Shown: positions 40,253 to 51,271, counted from the stretch's first letter. The stretch: 64,000 nucleotides of DNA from Achromobacter deleyi (GCF_902859705.1 NZ_CADIJO010000012.1:124001-188000), one strand, 5' to 3'. Numbers and translations are program-made. Notes: generated by a model from the letters alone, not told the origin.

Positions 40253-42187
40253 TCAGGCTTCGCTCTGGTCGATTTCTTCCAGCGAACCCTGCAGTTCAAG
40301 CCACTGTTCTTCCAGCGTTTCCATGCGCTTGCCGTGTTCGCCATGCTCGGCCATGACCTTCTGGCGTTCGCTGCGGCGTGCGTCGGAATACAGGTCCGGG
40401 TCGGCGATGACACCGTCCAGCGCATGCAGCTTGGCGCGCAGCTTTTCCATTTCGGATTCCACCTTGGCCAGCTTGGCTTCCAGCGGCTTGCGCAGGGCCG
40501 ACAGGCGTTGGCGCTGTTCGGCCTCGGCCCGGCGCTGCGCCTTGCGGTCGACCACGGGCTCGCCGTTTTCGGCGCTTTCGCGGGCCGCTTCGGCGCGTTC
40601 GCCGGCGTTGCGGGCGGCCAGCCAGTCCCGGTAGTCTTCCAGATCGCCGTCGAATTCGCTCACGGCGCCGTCGGCCACGATCCAGAAGCTGTCCACCGTC
40701 GTGCGCAGCAGGTGCCGGTCGTGCGAGACCAGCAGCATGCTGCCGCCGAATTCGGCCAGCGCGGCGGCCAGGGCCTCGCGCGTTTCCACGTCCAAGTGGT
40801 TGCTGGGTTCGTCCAGCAGCAGCAGGTTGGGCTTTTGCCAGACGATCAAGGACAGCGCCAGGCGCGCTTTTTCGCCGCCCGACATCGGGCCGACCTTGCT
40901 GTTGACCGTATCGCCCGAGAAGCCGAAGCCGCCCAGGTAATTGCGCAGTTCCTGCTCGCGCGTTTCCGGCGCCAGGCGCGCCAGGTGCGCCAGCGGCGTG
41001 CTGTCCAGATCCAGCATGTCGAGCTGGTGCTGGTGGAAGTAGCCGATGGCCAGGCCGCGCGAGGCGCGGCGTTCGCCGGCCTGCACCGGCAGCTCTTCAG
41101 CCAGCGTCTTGATCAGCGTGCTCTTGCCGGCCCCGTTGGCGCCCAGCACGCCCACGCGGCTGCCCGCGCGCACCATCAGCGTCACGTCGCGCAGGATCGG
41201 CACGGCGTTGCCTGCCGCATCGGTATAGCCGGCGGACAGGTGTTCCAGCGTCAAGAGCGGGTCGGGCACCTGGTCGGGTGACGGGATGCGGATGTCGATG
41301 CCGGCTTCGGCCTGCAGCGGCGCCAGCACCTGCATGCGGGCCAGCGCCTTGACGCGGCTTTGCGCCTGCTTGGCCTTGGACGCCTTGGCCTTGAAGCGGT
41401 CGATGAAGCCTTGCAGGCGGGCGGTTTCGCGGGTCTGGCGTTCGTAGGCGATGCTGGTCTGGCGCAGGCGCTCGGCGCGCTGCGTCAGGAAATCACCGTA
41501 GCCGCCGCGGTAGCGCACCAGCTTGGCATGGTCGAAATGCAGAATCGACTTGGCCACCGCGTCCAGGAACTCGGTGTCGTGGGAGATCAGCATCACGGTG
41601 CCCGGATAGGCGCCCAGCCATTTCTCCAGCCACAGCATCGCGTCCAGATCCAGGTGGTTGGTGGGTTCGTCCAGCAGCAGCAATTCGGACGGCGCCATCA
41701 GTGCGCGCGCCAGCGCCAGGCGCATGCGCCAGCCACCGGAAAAGCTTGCCACCGGCTGGGTCCACTCGGCCGGCTTGAAGCCCAGGCCGGCCAGGAGCTG
41801 TTCGGCGCGGGACGCGGCGCTCCAGGCGCCAGCCTCGACCAGGGCGGCCTCGACCTCGGCGATCTGCGTGCCCTGGTCGTCGGTCAGCTCGGCGCGGCGC
41901 GCTTGCAGCGCGCGCAGCCCCGTGTCGCCGTCGATGACGAATTCGCGGGCAGGGCGGTCGTCGGCGTGCAGTTCCTGTTCGACACTGGCGATGCGCCAGC
42001 CGGCAGGTACTGCCAGATTGCCGGCGTCCAGGTCCAGCGAGCCGGTCAACAGGGCGAACAGCGACGACTTGCCGGCGCCGTTCTTGCCCACGATGCCGAC
42101 GCGTTCGCCGGGATGCACCACGAATTCAGCGTCGTCCAGCAGTACCTTCGTGCCGCGGCGCAGGGTCAATCCAGTAGCGCGTATCAC
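40253..42187 (-). CDS. ABC-F family ATPase, YheS type
   Basis: This roughly 644-residue soluble protein has two ABC ATPase domains joined by an ABC-F linker, a ribosome-associated translation factor rather than a transporter. Domain 1 has VGKNGAGKSS, FSGGWRMRLALARAL and LLLLDEPTNHLD. The linker carries YERQTRETARLQGFIDRFKAKASKAKQAQSR. Domain 2 has GANGAGKST, MSGGEKARLAL and LLLLDEPSNHLD. The C-terminal coiled coil is rich in Arg and Glu. Sequence blocks match YheS more than Uup or EttA. The GTG at 42187 overlaps the prmB stop as GTGA; longer reading frames lack support. Confidence 0.9.
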   Translation of the reverse strand: MIRATGLTLRRGTKVLLDDAEFVVHPGERVGIVGKNGAGKSSLFALLTGSLDLDAGNLAVPAGWRIASVEQELHADDRPAREFVIDGDTGLRALQARRAELTDDQGTQIAEVEAALVEAGAWSAASRAEQLLAGLGFKPAEWTQPVASFSGGWRMRLALARALMAPSELLLLDEPTNHLDLDAMLWLEKWLGAYPGTVMLISHDTEFLDAVAKSILHFDHAKLVRYRGGYGDFLTQRAERLRQTSIAYERQTRETARLQGFIDRFKAKASKAKQAQSRVKALARMQVLAPLQAEAGIDIRIPSPDQVPDPLLTLEHLSAGYTDAAGNAVPILRDVTLMVRAGSRVGVLGANGAGKSTLIKTLAEELPVQAGERRASRGLAIGYFHQHQLDMLDLDSTPLAHLARLAPETREQELRNYLGGFGFSGDTVNSKVGPMSGGEKARLALSLIVWQKPNLLLLDEPSNHLDVETREALAAALAEFGGSMLLVSHDRHLLRTTVDSFWIVADGAVSEFDGDLEDYRDWLAARNAGERAEAARESAENGEPVVDRKAQRRAEAEQRQRLSALRKPLEAKLAKVESEMEKLRAKLHALDGVIADPDLYSDARRSERQKVMAEHGEHGKRMETLEEQWLELQGSLEEIDQSEA

Positions 42188-43080
42188 GTCGTCAACTGCT
42201 CGCGGGTCAAGAGCAGGAGCTGGTCGGATGCCTCTGCCGTATCCAGCCACACCGGCGACAGCTCGGGGAAGGCGGCTTCGAAGAAATCACGTTCGTGGCC
42301 GATTTCCAGCACCAGCACGCCGTCTTGCGCCAGAAAGCGCGGCGCGGCTTGCAGAATGCGTCGCACCAGGTCCATGCCGTCGGTGCCGCCGGCAAGCGCC
42401 AGGTGGGGCTCGTGGCGGTATTCCTGCGGCAGCACGTCCATGGAACCGCTGTTCACGTAGGGCGGATTGCACACGATCACGTCGTACTGGCGTTCGGGCA
42501 GGCTGTCGAAGAGGTTGCTCTGATGCAGTTCCAGCCGGTCGGCCAGGCCGTAGTCGTCGACGTTGCGGCGGGCTACGTCCAGCGCGTCCGGCGAGACGTC
42601 GACGGCGTCCACGTGGGCATACGGGAAGGCCATGGCCGACAGAATCGCCAGGCAGCCCGATCCCGTGCACATGTCCAGTACGTTGTCGACGGCCTGTGCG
42701 TCCTGCACCCAGGGCGACAGGCCTTCGTCCAGCAGCTCTGCGATGGGCGAGCGCGGCACGATGACGCGCTTGTCCACGTAGAAGCGATGCCCGCGCAGCC
42801 AGGCCTCGTTGGTGAGGTAGGCAGCCGGCACGCGCTCGGTCACGCGGCGGTCGATCAGGTCCAGCACGCGGCTGCGCTCTTCGGTCAGCACGCGGGCGTC
42901 CAGGAAGGGCTCCAGCGTGTCCAGCGGCAGGTGCAGGGCGTGCAGGACCAGGTAGACCGCCTCGTCCCAGGCGTTGTCGCTACCGTGACCCAGCGCCACC
43001 TCGGCGGCGTTCAGGCGCGATACGCCGTAGCGGATCAGGTCGCGCAGGGTCAGCAGTTCTTGGCGGGCGGATTGATACAT
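42184..43080 (-). CDS. prmB: Ribosomal protein L3 N5-glutamine methyltransferase PrmB
   Basis: This 298-residue SAM-dependent enzyme methylates a glutamine of 50S protein L3 during ribosome assembly. The SAM loop is VLDMCTGSGCLAI, the acidic loop is VDAVDVSPDALDVA and the catalytic motif is VCNPPYVN (NPPY binds the glutamine amide). The N-terminal helical region (LRDLIRYGVSRLNAAEVALGHGSDNAWDEAVYL) is PrmB-like and distinguishes it from PrmC. The linkage to an ABC-F ribosome factor by GTGA overlap fits a ribosome-related role. Confidence 0.94.
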   Translation of the reverse strand: MYQSARQELLTLRDLIRYGVSRLNAAEVALGHGSDNAWDEAVYLVLHALHLPLDTLEPFLDARVLTEERSRVLDLIDRRVTERVPAAYLTNEAWLRGHRFYVDKRVIVPRSPIAELLDEGLSPWVQDAQAVDNVLDMCTGSGCLAILSAMAFPYAHVDAVDVSPDALDVARRNVDDYGLADRLELHQSNLFDSLPERQYDVIVCNPPYVNSGSMDVLPQEYRHEPHLALAGGTDGMDLVRRILQAAPRFLAQDGVLVLEIGHERDFFEAAFPELSPVWLDTAEASDQLLLLTREQLTT

Positions 43081-43090
43081 GAGGGGCTTT

Positions 43091-45057
<1,967 letters not shown>

Positions 45058-45082
45058 AGCGGGTCAGCTTTTCAAAGGTTGA

Positions 45083-46279
45083 TCAAACAGAAGTATGTAC
45101 AAAATGGGCAATGCGTTCGGCCGCCTGCACGCAATCGGCCAGCGGCGCCACCAGGGCCAGCCGGATGCGGCCCTGGCCCGGATTCACGCCGTGCGCGTCG
45201 CGAGCCAGATAGCTGCCCGGCAGCACGGTAACACCGGTACGGCCATAAAGGTCACGGGCAAACGCCGTATCGGACCCCGGCGTGGCCGCCCACAGGTAGA
45301 AAGACGCCTGCGGCCGGGACACATCCAGCACGTTCTGCAGGATGGGCAGCACGGCCTCGAATTTTTCCCGATACAGGCGCCGGTTGTCCTTGACGTGGGC
45401 CTCGTCCGTCCACGCCGCGATACTGGCGGCCGACACGATCGGGCTCATGGCGCTGCCATGATACGTGCGATACAGCAGGAAGCGGCCGATCAGCGCGGCG
45501 TCGCCCGCCACGAACCCCGACCGCAACCCCGGCACATTGGACCGCTTGGACAGGCTGGAGAACGCCACGAGGTTGCGGTAGTCGTTACGGCCCAGGCGGC
45601 GCGCCGCCTGCAGGCCGCCCAGCGGCGGATTGCCTTCGTCCAGGTAGATCTCGGAATAGCACTCGTCCGACGCGATCACGAAGCCGTAGCGGTCCGACAG
45701 GGCGAACAGGTCTTCCCATTCGTCCAGCGTCATCACGTTGCCGGCCGGGTTGCCCGGCGAGCACACGAACACCAGCCGCGTCTTTTTCCAGACCTCGTCC
45801 GGCACCTGGTTCCAGTTGCAGGCGAAATTGCGCAGCGCGTCCGCGTTGACGTAGTAGGGCGTGCCGCCGGCCAGCAGCGTCGCGCCCTCGTAGATCTGGT
45901 AGAACGGGTTGGGGCAGATCACCACCGACCCGGCCGACGGGTCGATCACCGTCTGGGTAAAGGCGAACAGCGCTTCGCGCGAACCCAGCGCCGGCAGCAC
46001 CTGGGTGTCGGCGTCGGGCGCCGGAATGCTGTAGCGCCGCGCCAGCCACTCGGAAATCGCCCGGCGCAAGGCCGGGTCTCCCTTGGTCGACGGGTACACC
46101 GACAGCCCGCCCAGGTGGTCGCGGATGGCCTGCCCGACGCGCTCCGGCGCGGCGTGCTTGGGCTCGCCAATCGACAGGTTGATGGGCGTCAGGCCGTCCG
46201 GTTGCGAGCTGGCAGAAGCCAGCAAAGCCCGCAATTTTTCGAACGGGTAGGGGTGTAGAGCATCGAGGCGCGGATTCAT
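45083..46279 (-). CDS. dapC: Succinyldiaminopimelate aminotransferase DapC
   Basis: This 398-residue PLP-dependent class-I aminotransferase makes N-succinyl-L,L-diaminopimelate from the 6-oxo intermediate. Features are PINLSIGEPKHAAP at the N-terminus, the cofactor-contacting FVCSPGNPAGNVM, ASDECYSEIYLDEG (Asp and Tyr), and the Schiff-base Lys in AFSSLSKRSNVPGLRSGF. The SLSKRSN form is typical of DapC. The ATG at 46279 precedes MNPRLDALHPYPFEKL; a TTG upstream adds seven residues. It is the first gene of dapC-dapD-dapE-prmB-yheS and is divergent from tRNA-Leu. Confidence 0.96.
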   Translation of the reverse strand: MNPRLDALHPYPFEKLRALLASASSQPDGLTPINLSIGEPKHAAPERVGQAIRDHLGGLSVYPSTKGDPALRRAISEWLARRYSIPAPDADTQVLPALGSREALFAFTQTVIDPSAGSVVICPNPFYQIYEGATLLAGGTPYYVNADALRNFACNWNQVPDEVWKKTRLVFVCSPGNPAGNVMTLDEWEDLFALSDRYGFVIASDECYSEIYLDEGNPPLGGLQAARRLGRNDYRNLVAFSSLSKRSNVPGLRSGFVAGDAALIGRFLLYRTYHGSAMSPIVSAASIAAWTDEAHVKDNRRLYREKFEAVLPILQNVLDVSRPQASFYLWAATPGSDTAFARDLYGRTGVTVLPGSYLARDAHGVNPGQGRIRLALVAPLADCVQAAERIAHFVHTSV

Positions 46280-46324
46280 GACGCAAGATTTTAACAAGCA
46301 AGCTACAATAGCGGGCTTGGCTTT

Positions 46325-46411
46325 GCGAAGGTGGCGAAATTGGTAGACGCACCAGGTTTAGGTCCTGACGCCGTAACAGGTGTAGGGGTTCGAGTCCCCT
46401 CCTTCGCACCA
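46325..46411 (+). tRNA. tRNA-Leu (anticodon UAG)
   Basis: The acceptor stem GCGAAGG (46325-46331) pairs with CCTTCGC (46401-46407), followed by an encoded ACCA. The anticodon loop TTTAGGT in CAGG-loop-CCTG gives UAG. There is a long class-II variable arm as in tRNA-Leu, and the T-arm GGGGTTCGAGTCCCC is standard. A TACAAT box at 46304-46309 is a likely -10. Confidence 0.97.
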
Positions 46412-46508
46412 AACCCCTATTAGATGCTGTTTTGGCCCGGGTGGCACCCTGGCTGGGCAGTGTCTGCAAGACTGTTGCAACTGGCTTTCAGGCCGGGTTG
46501 CAGCGCGG

Positions 46509-46545
46509 AAACCCCCTTGGCAGGAATGCCTTGGGGGTTTTTGTT
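46509..46545 (+). terminator. Intrinsic terminator downstream of tRNA-Leu
   Basis: AAACCCCC and GGGGGTTT with an inner GGCA/TGCC stem around GGAA, followed by TTGTTTT. It is about 100 bases after the tRNA 3' end. The 46412-46508 spacer holds no gene I can support. Confidence 0.8.
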
Positions 46546-46572
46546 TTGGGCGGAGCTGGCTGGGGGCGGGGG

Positions 46573-46635
46573 CTACAGCAGGAAAGGGAGCAAAACGATG
46601 CCGTGGACTAGAACAAACACGCCGAATAGAGCCAT
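46573..46635 (-). CDS. Possible 20-residue hydrophobic small protein
   Basis: ATG at 46635 to TAG at 46573 encodes 20 residues (start MALFGVFVLVHG, end LLPFLL), a single hydrophobic helix. CTGGGGAG lies eight bases before the ATG, a strong ribosome site for such a small frame. It begins 34 bases after the stop of the 101-residue membrane protein gene on the same strand and may be co-transcribed with it. It could be a small membrane-protein partner or a type-I toxin-like peptide; neither is shown. It is too short for routine gene callers. Confidence 0.4.
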   Translation of the reverse strand: MALFGVFVLVHGIVLLPFLL

Positions 46636-46669
46636 ATCGTGTTCTCCCCAGGAAAATATCACTTGGCTG

Positions 46670-46975
46670 CTATAACCCTTGGCGTCTCGCCCTGCGCCAA
46701 AAGAGCAGGGCGGCCAGCGGGGTACACAGCAGGGCGCCGATAAGCAAGTCTCTGGGGGCCCGCAATCCGTCGAGCTCGTAGGCGATTCCCAGGAGAAACA
46801 TCGTGGAACCTATGGCGGCCAATATCACCGCCAATAGATAGAGCACCTTGGAGAGGATTGCCGGAGTCTTGGAAATAACTCGGATTGTCTCCTTCTTGCG
46901 TTCCAGGCTGGCGATGGCGGCTTCCAGTTCAAGCCGGCGCTTCTTTTCTTCAAGCTGTTCGATTGTGTCTGGCAT
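46670..46975 (-). CDS. Small membrane protein with coiled coil, 101 aa
   Basis: The 101-residue product has a charged N-terminal helix that looks like a coiled coil (about 3-35, IEQLEEKKRRLELEAAIASLERKKETI). Two transmembrane segments follow at about 43-65 (ILSKVLYLLAVILAAIGSTMFLLG) and 76-91 (LIGALLCTPLAALLFW), then a basic tail. The ATG at 46975 is chosen; a TTG five codons upstream is possible and neither has a good ribosome site. I do not recognise a family. Confidence 0.6.
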   Translation of the reverse strand: MPDTIEQLEEKKRRLELEAAIASLERKKETIRVISKTPAILSKVLYLLAVILAAIGSTMFLLGIAYELDGLRAPRDLLIGALLCTPLAALLFWRRARRQGL

Positions 46976-47091
46976 TGGGACGGCATTCAACGGGGGACTC
47001 AGAATTGTAGTCTGATGATTTGTTTACTTGAAATAATAGTCAGCACCCTATTGTGAGTAAACCGCAGCCTGACACGCTATTCCTCGCCCTC

Positions 47092-47555
47092 TCACTCGGC
47101 AGTCGAGGCATGCTTTTTCAAGATCGGTGCCATCTTCGGCGACCAGCGATAGCCGCCCTGATAGGGCGTGGCATAACCCAGGACCGTGAGCTTTTCCAGC
47201 ACCGTACGCATATGTGGCCCGGGATAAAAGGAGCAATCCAGCGAAAAGCTCAGTTTGTTGAAGTGAACGTCATGCCAGGAATACACGTACACGAAGTAAT
47301 CGATCAGTTCGTCCAGTTTCTGCGCGTTGTGCCAGTGCCTGGCAGCCACAGCTGCGGCTTCATAGGGTTGGCAATTGAACCGGAATAGCGAGTAGTTGGG
47401 ATAGCCGGAAATCGGGTCTTTTACCGGCTCGGCGATCTGCAGGCCATGCAGAATGCTGCATATCCATTCCCATGTGGATATGCTTTGGTTATAGAAAGCC
47501 AGGGTATCGAGATCCCATGTTTCGTTTTCGGTGGAGCTTCAGCAATCAAGGTCAT
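47092..47555 (-). pseudogene. Probable frameshifted gene, about 150 codons
   Basis: The minus-strand frame is open from 47538 to the TGA at 47092. It reads as natural protein: TENETWDLDTLAFYNQSI, WEWICSILHGLQIAEPVKD, then ARHWHNAQKLDELIDYF and YPGPHMRTVLEKLTVLGYATP. It has no ATG/GTG/TTG start before residue ~64 (GTG at 47349). A good start (MTLIAEA, ATG at 47555) is in a different frame that joins it at about 47540, next to a TGA. A single one-base indel, or a sequencing error, would restore about 150 codons. The C-terminal ~85 residues from the GTG could still be made. No family recognised. Confidence 0.5.
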
Positions 47556-47711
47556 CACCGTCAACGTCGGAAAGCCGTCGACGCTATCAACGCCGGGTGA
47601 CGGGACGATGACCAACTTTGCAGCAACAGTACGGCACCTGTTTAAGAAACCGTCCCCACAAGCCGTATTTATCCATAGCCCCGCATTTCGCGCTCAGCTT
47701 CAAAGGCAGCT

Positions 47712-50453
47712 ATGGCACGCAGAAATTCCGACCTGGTACGTCATTCAATAGCAGCCGTCACGCTGGCCTGTGCCATCGACGGCATCGGCCCCGCCGACGC
47801 TCAATCCGTGACAAGCACCGGCCAAATCACGCCAGGCCCGGTCCAGACGCCCAACTGGTCGGTCGGCGCGGACCTGATCGTGGGAAACACCGCGGCTGGC
47901 GCACTCACCATTGACGTAGGCGCTACGGTCGACAACAGCGACGCCTACATCGGCAACCAGACGGGCAGCGCGGGCACGGTGACCGTGTCGGGCAGCGATG
48001 GCAGCGGCCAGGCCTCGACCTGGACGAACGCCGGCACGATGCGCATCGGGGTGGAATCGGGCAGCAACGGAGCGCTCAATGTGCTGGGCGGTGGGGTGGT
48101 CAAAGGTGACTCGGCCATCATCGGCGACGAGACCGGCGGCGTGGGCGTCGTGACGGTCTCGGGGACGGGGTCGACACTGACGCTTTCCACCGCTACGGCG
48201 TTCCAGATCGGCCGCGAGGGCCGCGGAACGCTCCTGATCAACGACGGGGCCGTCGTGCACAGCGGACAGGCCAGCCTCGGCCTGGGCGGCGGCGAAGGGC
48301 ATGTCACGGTTGCTGGTGCGCGAACGGTCTGGGACCCGGTCGGCAATATCTATGTGGGCCTGGGCGGCACCGGTGAACTGCGGGTTCAGGATGGCGCCGC
48401 GGTCAGCACGGTCGGCCCGACGGGCCCCACGTCTGCCGCAAGCATTTACATCGGCTTGAGCGGCGGCAGCGTCGGCACGGTGACGGTATCCAGTGCGACC
48501 GCCGATACGTCCACGCTTAGCGCAAGCGACGGCATCGACGTCGGTCTGAGCGGCGACGGCACGCTGAACATCGAGAAGGGCGGCTGGGTGCGGACGAGCT
48601 TCGACACCTGGATGGCTCGCACGCCCACGGCCACGGGCACGCTGAACCTGAACGGCGATGCCAGCGGCCGCGGCGTGCTGGAAACGGGCGCTGTCGTCAA
48701 AGGGTTGGGCAACGTCACCCTGAATCTGAACGGCGGCATCCTGCGTGCGAATCGCGACGAATCCGATTTTCTGAGCGGCTTTGCCACGCAGGCCGTGGGC
48801 GCCGGTGGCGCCTGGTTCGATACGAATACGCATGAGGTCGGCGTAGGCACCGCCTTTTCCGGCTCGTCCAGCTTGACGAAGCTGGGCGCGGGCACGTTGA
48901 CGCTGACCGGCAACAGCACGGCATTCACGGGCAACACCGAGGTCCGTGCCGGAACGTTGCAAGTCGATGGCGTACTGGGCGGCTCGATGAACGTTCTGGC
49001 TGGCGCTCGGTTGACCGGTACGGGCCAGGTCGGCGCCACGGGCAACCGTGGCACGATCGCGCCGGGCCCGCGCAGCGGCTTCGGCACGCTGACGATTGCC
49101 GGCGACTATGGCGCCCAGGGCGGCAACCTTGAAATCAGGACGAAGCTGGGCGATGACAACTCGCCGACGGATCGATTGGTCATCACGGGGGGGACGTTCG
49201 GTACGACCCCCGTGACCGTAACCAACGTCGGAGGCGAGGGCGCGCTGACCCAGCGCGGCATACAGGTGGTGCAGGTCAATGGCCTGTCGGCCGGGCAGTT
49301 CAACCTGGCCAATGGCGACTACGTCATCGCCGGCCAGCCGGCGTTGGTGGCCGGGGCCTACGGCTATGTATTGCAGAAGGACCCGGCCAACGGCAATTGG
49401 TATTTGCGTTCGTCATTGACGCAAGTCGGCGCACCCGAAGCCGGTGTGCCGGGCGTTGGCGCACCGGAAGGCGGCAATGGCCCCTCCGGCGCGCCGGGGC
49501 CCTCCATGTACCAGCCCGGTGTGCCGGTGTACGAAGCCTACGCCAACACATTGCTGTCGTTGAGCCAGTTGCCCACCCTGCGTCAGCGCGTCGGAAACCG
49601 CCTCTACGATGCGGCGGACACGGGGCGCAATGGTGTGTGGGGCCGGGTGGAAAGCACGACCAGCCGCGCCAATCCCTCGGTGTCCAGCACGGGCCAGCAC
49701 CAGAATACCGACAGCTGGAAGGCGCAGTTCGGCGTTGACCGGATACTGTCCGGCGAGCAAGGCGGTTCGCGTCTGGTCGGCGGGTTCAATGTGCACTACG
49801 GCACGGCCAAGACCCACGTGTCGTCGCGCTATGGCGATGGCAGCATCGACACCACGGCCTACGGTCTGGGTCCGACGTTGACCTGGTACGGCAACGACGG
49901 CACGTACGTCGACACCCAGGCCCAGGTGACGTGGTTCAACAGCGACCTGAATTCCCGTCTGGCGGGCAAGCTGCGTGACGGCCAGAATGCGCGTAGCTAT
50001 GGGCTCAGCGTCGAAGCGGGCAAGCCGTTCGCACTGAAGGAAGGGCTCGCGCTCATCCCGCAGGCCCAGCTGAGTTACGTGTCCACCCACTTCAGCCGCT
50101 TCAACGACAGATTCGATGCACGGGTTGAAAGCGACAAGGGCGACAGCCTGCAGGGTCGTCTAGGCATTGCGCTGGACTACCAGCGCAACTGGCATGACGC
50201 CAGCGGAAAGGCGCGGCAAGCGAATGTCTACGGCGTTCTCAACGTGAAACGTGAATTCCTGGACGGAACTCGGGTGCAGGTATCGAGCGTGCCGGTCAGC
50301 AGCCGGATGGGTCGTACCTGGGGCGGCATGGGGGTGGGGGCCAACTTCGGTTGGAACGAACGCTACGCGCTCTATGGCGAGGTGGGCGCCGATGCCGATT
50401 TCTCGGGCAGTTACGTCGTGACCGCAACGGCGGGTTTAAGGATCGCGTTCTAG
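47712..50453 (+). CDS. Autotransporter with pertactin-like beta-barrel
   Basis: This 913-residue type Va secreted protein has a short signal peptide ending near ADAQS (residue ~31). Its passenger (about 32-620) is made of Gly/Thr/Ser-rich beta-helix repeats such as GNTAAGALTIDVGATVDNSDAYIGNQTGSAGT and the autotransporter repeat LTKLGAGTLTLTGNSTAFTGNTEVRAGTLQVDG. A pertactin-like junction follows (GAYGYVLQKDPANGNWYLRS), then a Pro/Gly linker and a C-terminal 12-strand barrel (about 650-913) ending in Phe (GLRIAF). No RGD or protease triad is seen. A role in adhesion or biofilm is possible but not shown. Confidence 0.93.
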   Translation: MARRNSDLVRHSIAAVTLACAIDGIGPADAQSVTSTGQITPGPVQTPNWSVGADLIVGNTAAGALTIDVGATVDNSDAYIGNQTGSAGTVTVSGSDGSGQASTWTNAGTMRIGVESGSNGALNVLGGGVVKGDSAIIGDETGGVGVVTVSGTGSTLTLSTATAFQIGREGRGTLLINDGAVVHSGQASLGLGGGEGHVTVAGARTVWDPVGNIYVGLGGTGELRVQDGAAVSTVGPTGPTSAASIYIGLSGGSVGTVTVSSATADTSTLSASDGIDVGLSGDGTLNIEKGGWVRTSFDTWMARTPTATGTLNLNGDASGRGVLETGAVVKGLGNVTLNLNGGILRANRDESDFLSGFATQAVGAGGAWFDTNTHEVGVGTAFSGSSSLTKLGAGTLTLTGNSTAFTGNTEVRAGTLQVDGVLGGSMNVLAGARLTGTGQVGATGNRGTIAPGPRSGFGTLTIAGDYGAQGGNLEIRTKLGDDNSPTDRLVITGGTFGTTPVTVTNVGGEGALTQRGIQVVQVNGLSAGQFNLANGDYVIAGQPALVAGAYGYVLQKDPANGNWYLRSSLTQVGAPEAGVPGVGAPEGGNGPSGAPGPSMYQPGVPVYEAYANTLLSLSQLPTLRQRVGNRLYDAADTGRNGVWGRVESTTSRANPSVSSTGQHQNTDSWKAQFGVDRILSGEQGGSRLVGGFNVHYGTAKTHVSSRYGDGSIDTTAYGLGPTLTWYGNDGTYVDTQAQVTWFNSDLNSRLAGKLRDGQNARSYGLSVEAGKPFALKEGLALIPQAQLSYVSTHFSRFNDRFDARVESDKGDSLQGRLGIALDYQRNWHDASGKARQANVYGVLNVKREFLDGTRVQVSSVPVSSRMGRTWGGMGVGANFGWNERYALYGEVGADADFSGSYVVTATAGLRIAF

Positions 50454-50562
50454 ATAGCCAAACTGGCTTTATTTGCAGTATCGGATAAGGTGGAGGCTGG
50501 CCAGCGGACCGATGCAAGCCGCCGGCGGCACATTGATCCCCACTTTATCGAGGTTTCACCGC

Positions 50563-50907
50563 ATGAGCGCCGCATCCGTTTTTGTCCTGTGCAGTTTCCT
50601 CACGCTGGCCGTCTTGATGGTGATCGGCAAAGCAGTCAATTCAGCTGCGCGAGCGCCGCAGATGAACGGCGCGCGAGTCGCTTTCTGGACTTTGCTGATT
50701 GCCATGATCGCGATCCCGGTCGGCCTGCTGGGGTATTTCGAGCTATTCCAACCCAGCGCAGACCTGGAGCTTGCCTACGCCCGAGGCGGACTCGCTGGGG
50801 AAATCAGCTCGGGAATACTGCCGGCCGTGATCGTGGCGGGGATACTCTCGTTCTGGTTTTCACGTCGCCACGGAAAGAAGCGCAGAAAGACCGTGGCAAG
50901 TCAGTAG
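50563..50907 (+). CDS. Small membrane protein, 114 aa
   Basis: The 114-residue product has three hydrophobic segments (about 4-22 VFVLCSFLTLAVLMVIGKAV, 38-58 VAFWTLLIAMIAIPVGLLGYF, 83-101 ISSGILPAVIVAGILSFWF) and a Lys/Arg-rich tail. The ATG at 50563 follows CGAGGTTTCACCGC. No family recognised. Its last seven bases overlap the end of the convergent gene at 50901. Confidence 0.6.
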   Translation: MSAASVFVLCSFLTLAVLMVIGKAVNSAARAPQMNGARVAFWTLLIAMIAIPVGLLGYFELFQPSADLELAYARGGLAGEISSGILPAVIVAGILSFWFSRRHGKKRRKTVASQ

Positions 50908-51113
50908 TGGCGCAAATACAGCACAATTATCCATGCCGCCAGCACGCTGATCGCGATATGGGTTTGGAACCTGTGGCAATACAGCGCTTCTTTGGCGAAG
51001 GGCTGCCCGCGATTTTTGAAGTGATTCCGCGATAGCCTGACCAGATCGCTAATGGCGAGTATCAGGCAGGCCACTATGATGGCGATCAGTACCCAATAAA
51101 GCAAAACTCTCAT
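50901..51113 (-). CDS. Small membrane protein, 70 aa
   Basis: The 70-residue product has two hydrophobic helices (about 4-24 LLYWVLIAIIVACLILAISDL and 52-68 HIAISVLAAWIIVLYLR) flanking a polar, basic loop RLSRNHFKNRGQPF. CAGGAGCGGGCAACC before the ATG is a good ribosome site, which supports expression. No family recognised. It converges tail-to-tail on the 114-residue membrane protein gene with a seven-base overlap. Confidence 0.6.
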   Translation of the reverse strand: MRVLLYWVLIAIIVACLILAISDLVRLSRNHFKNRGQPFAKEALYCHRFQTHIAISVLAAWIIVLYLRHY

Positions 51114-51271
51114 GGTTGCCCGCTCCTGGGGAATGCCACGTTATTTTGGGAAAAAGGGTGCTGGGGCACCATTTTCTCCCAAACGGCGGTTCTCGGGTAG
51201 AGACACCTTTTATCCGCCCTCCAGGCTTGCTATAAAGACGGGTCAAGTCTGTTTTTTCGAGCGAGGGGTTA

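Noticed and set aside
46424-46675. 83-codon plus-strand frame after tRNA-Leu
   Set aside because: It runs through the tRNA terminator hairpin, has no good ribosome site and no protein-like composition.
47446-47751. 101-codon plus-strand frame ahead of the autotransporter
   Set aside because: It has no ribosome site, overlaps the broken minus-strand gene and the autotransporter start, and shows no domain.
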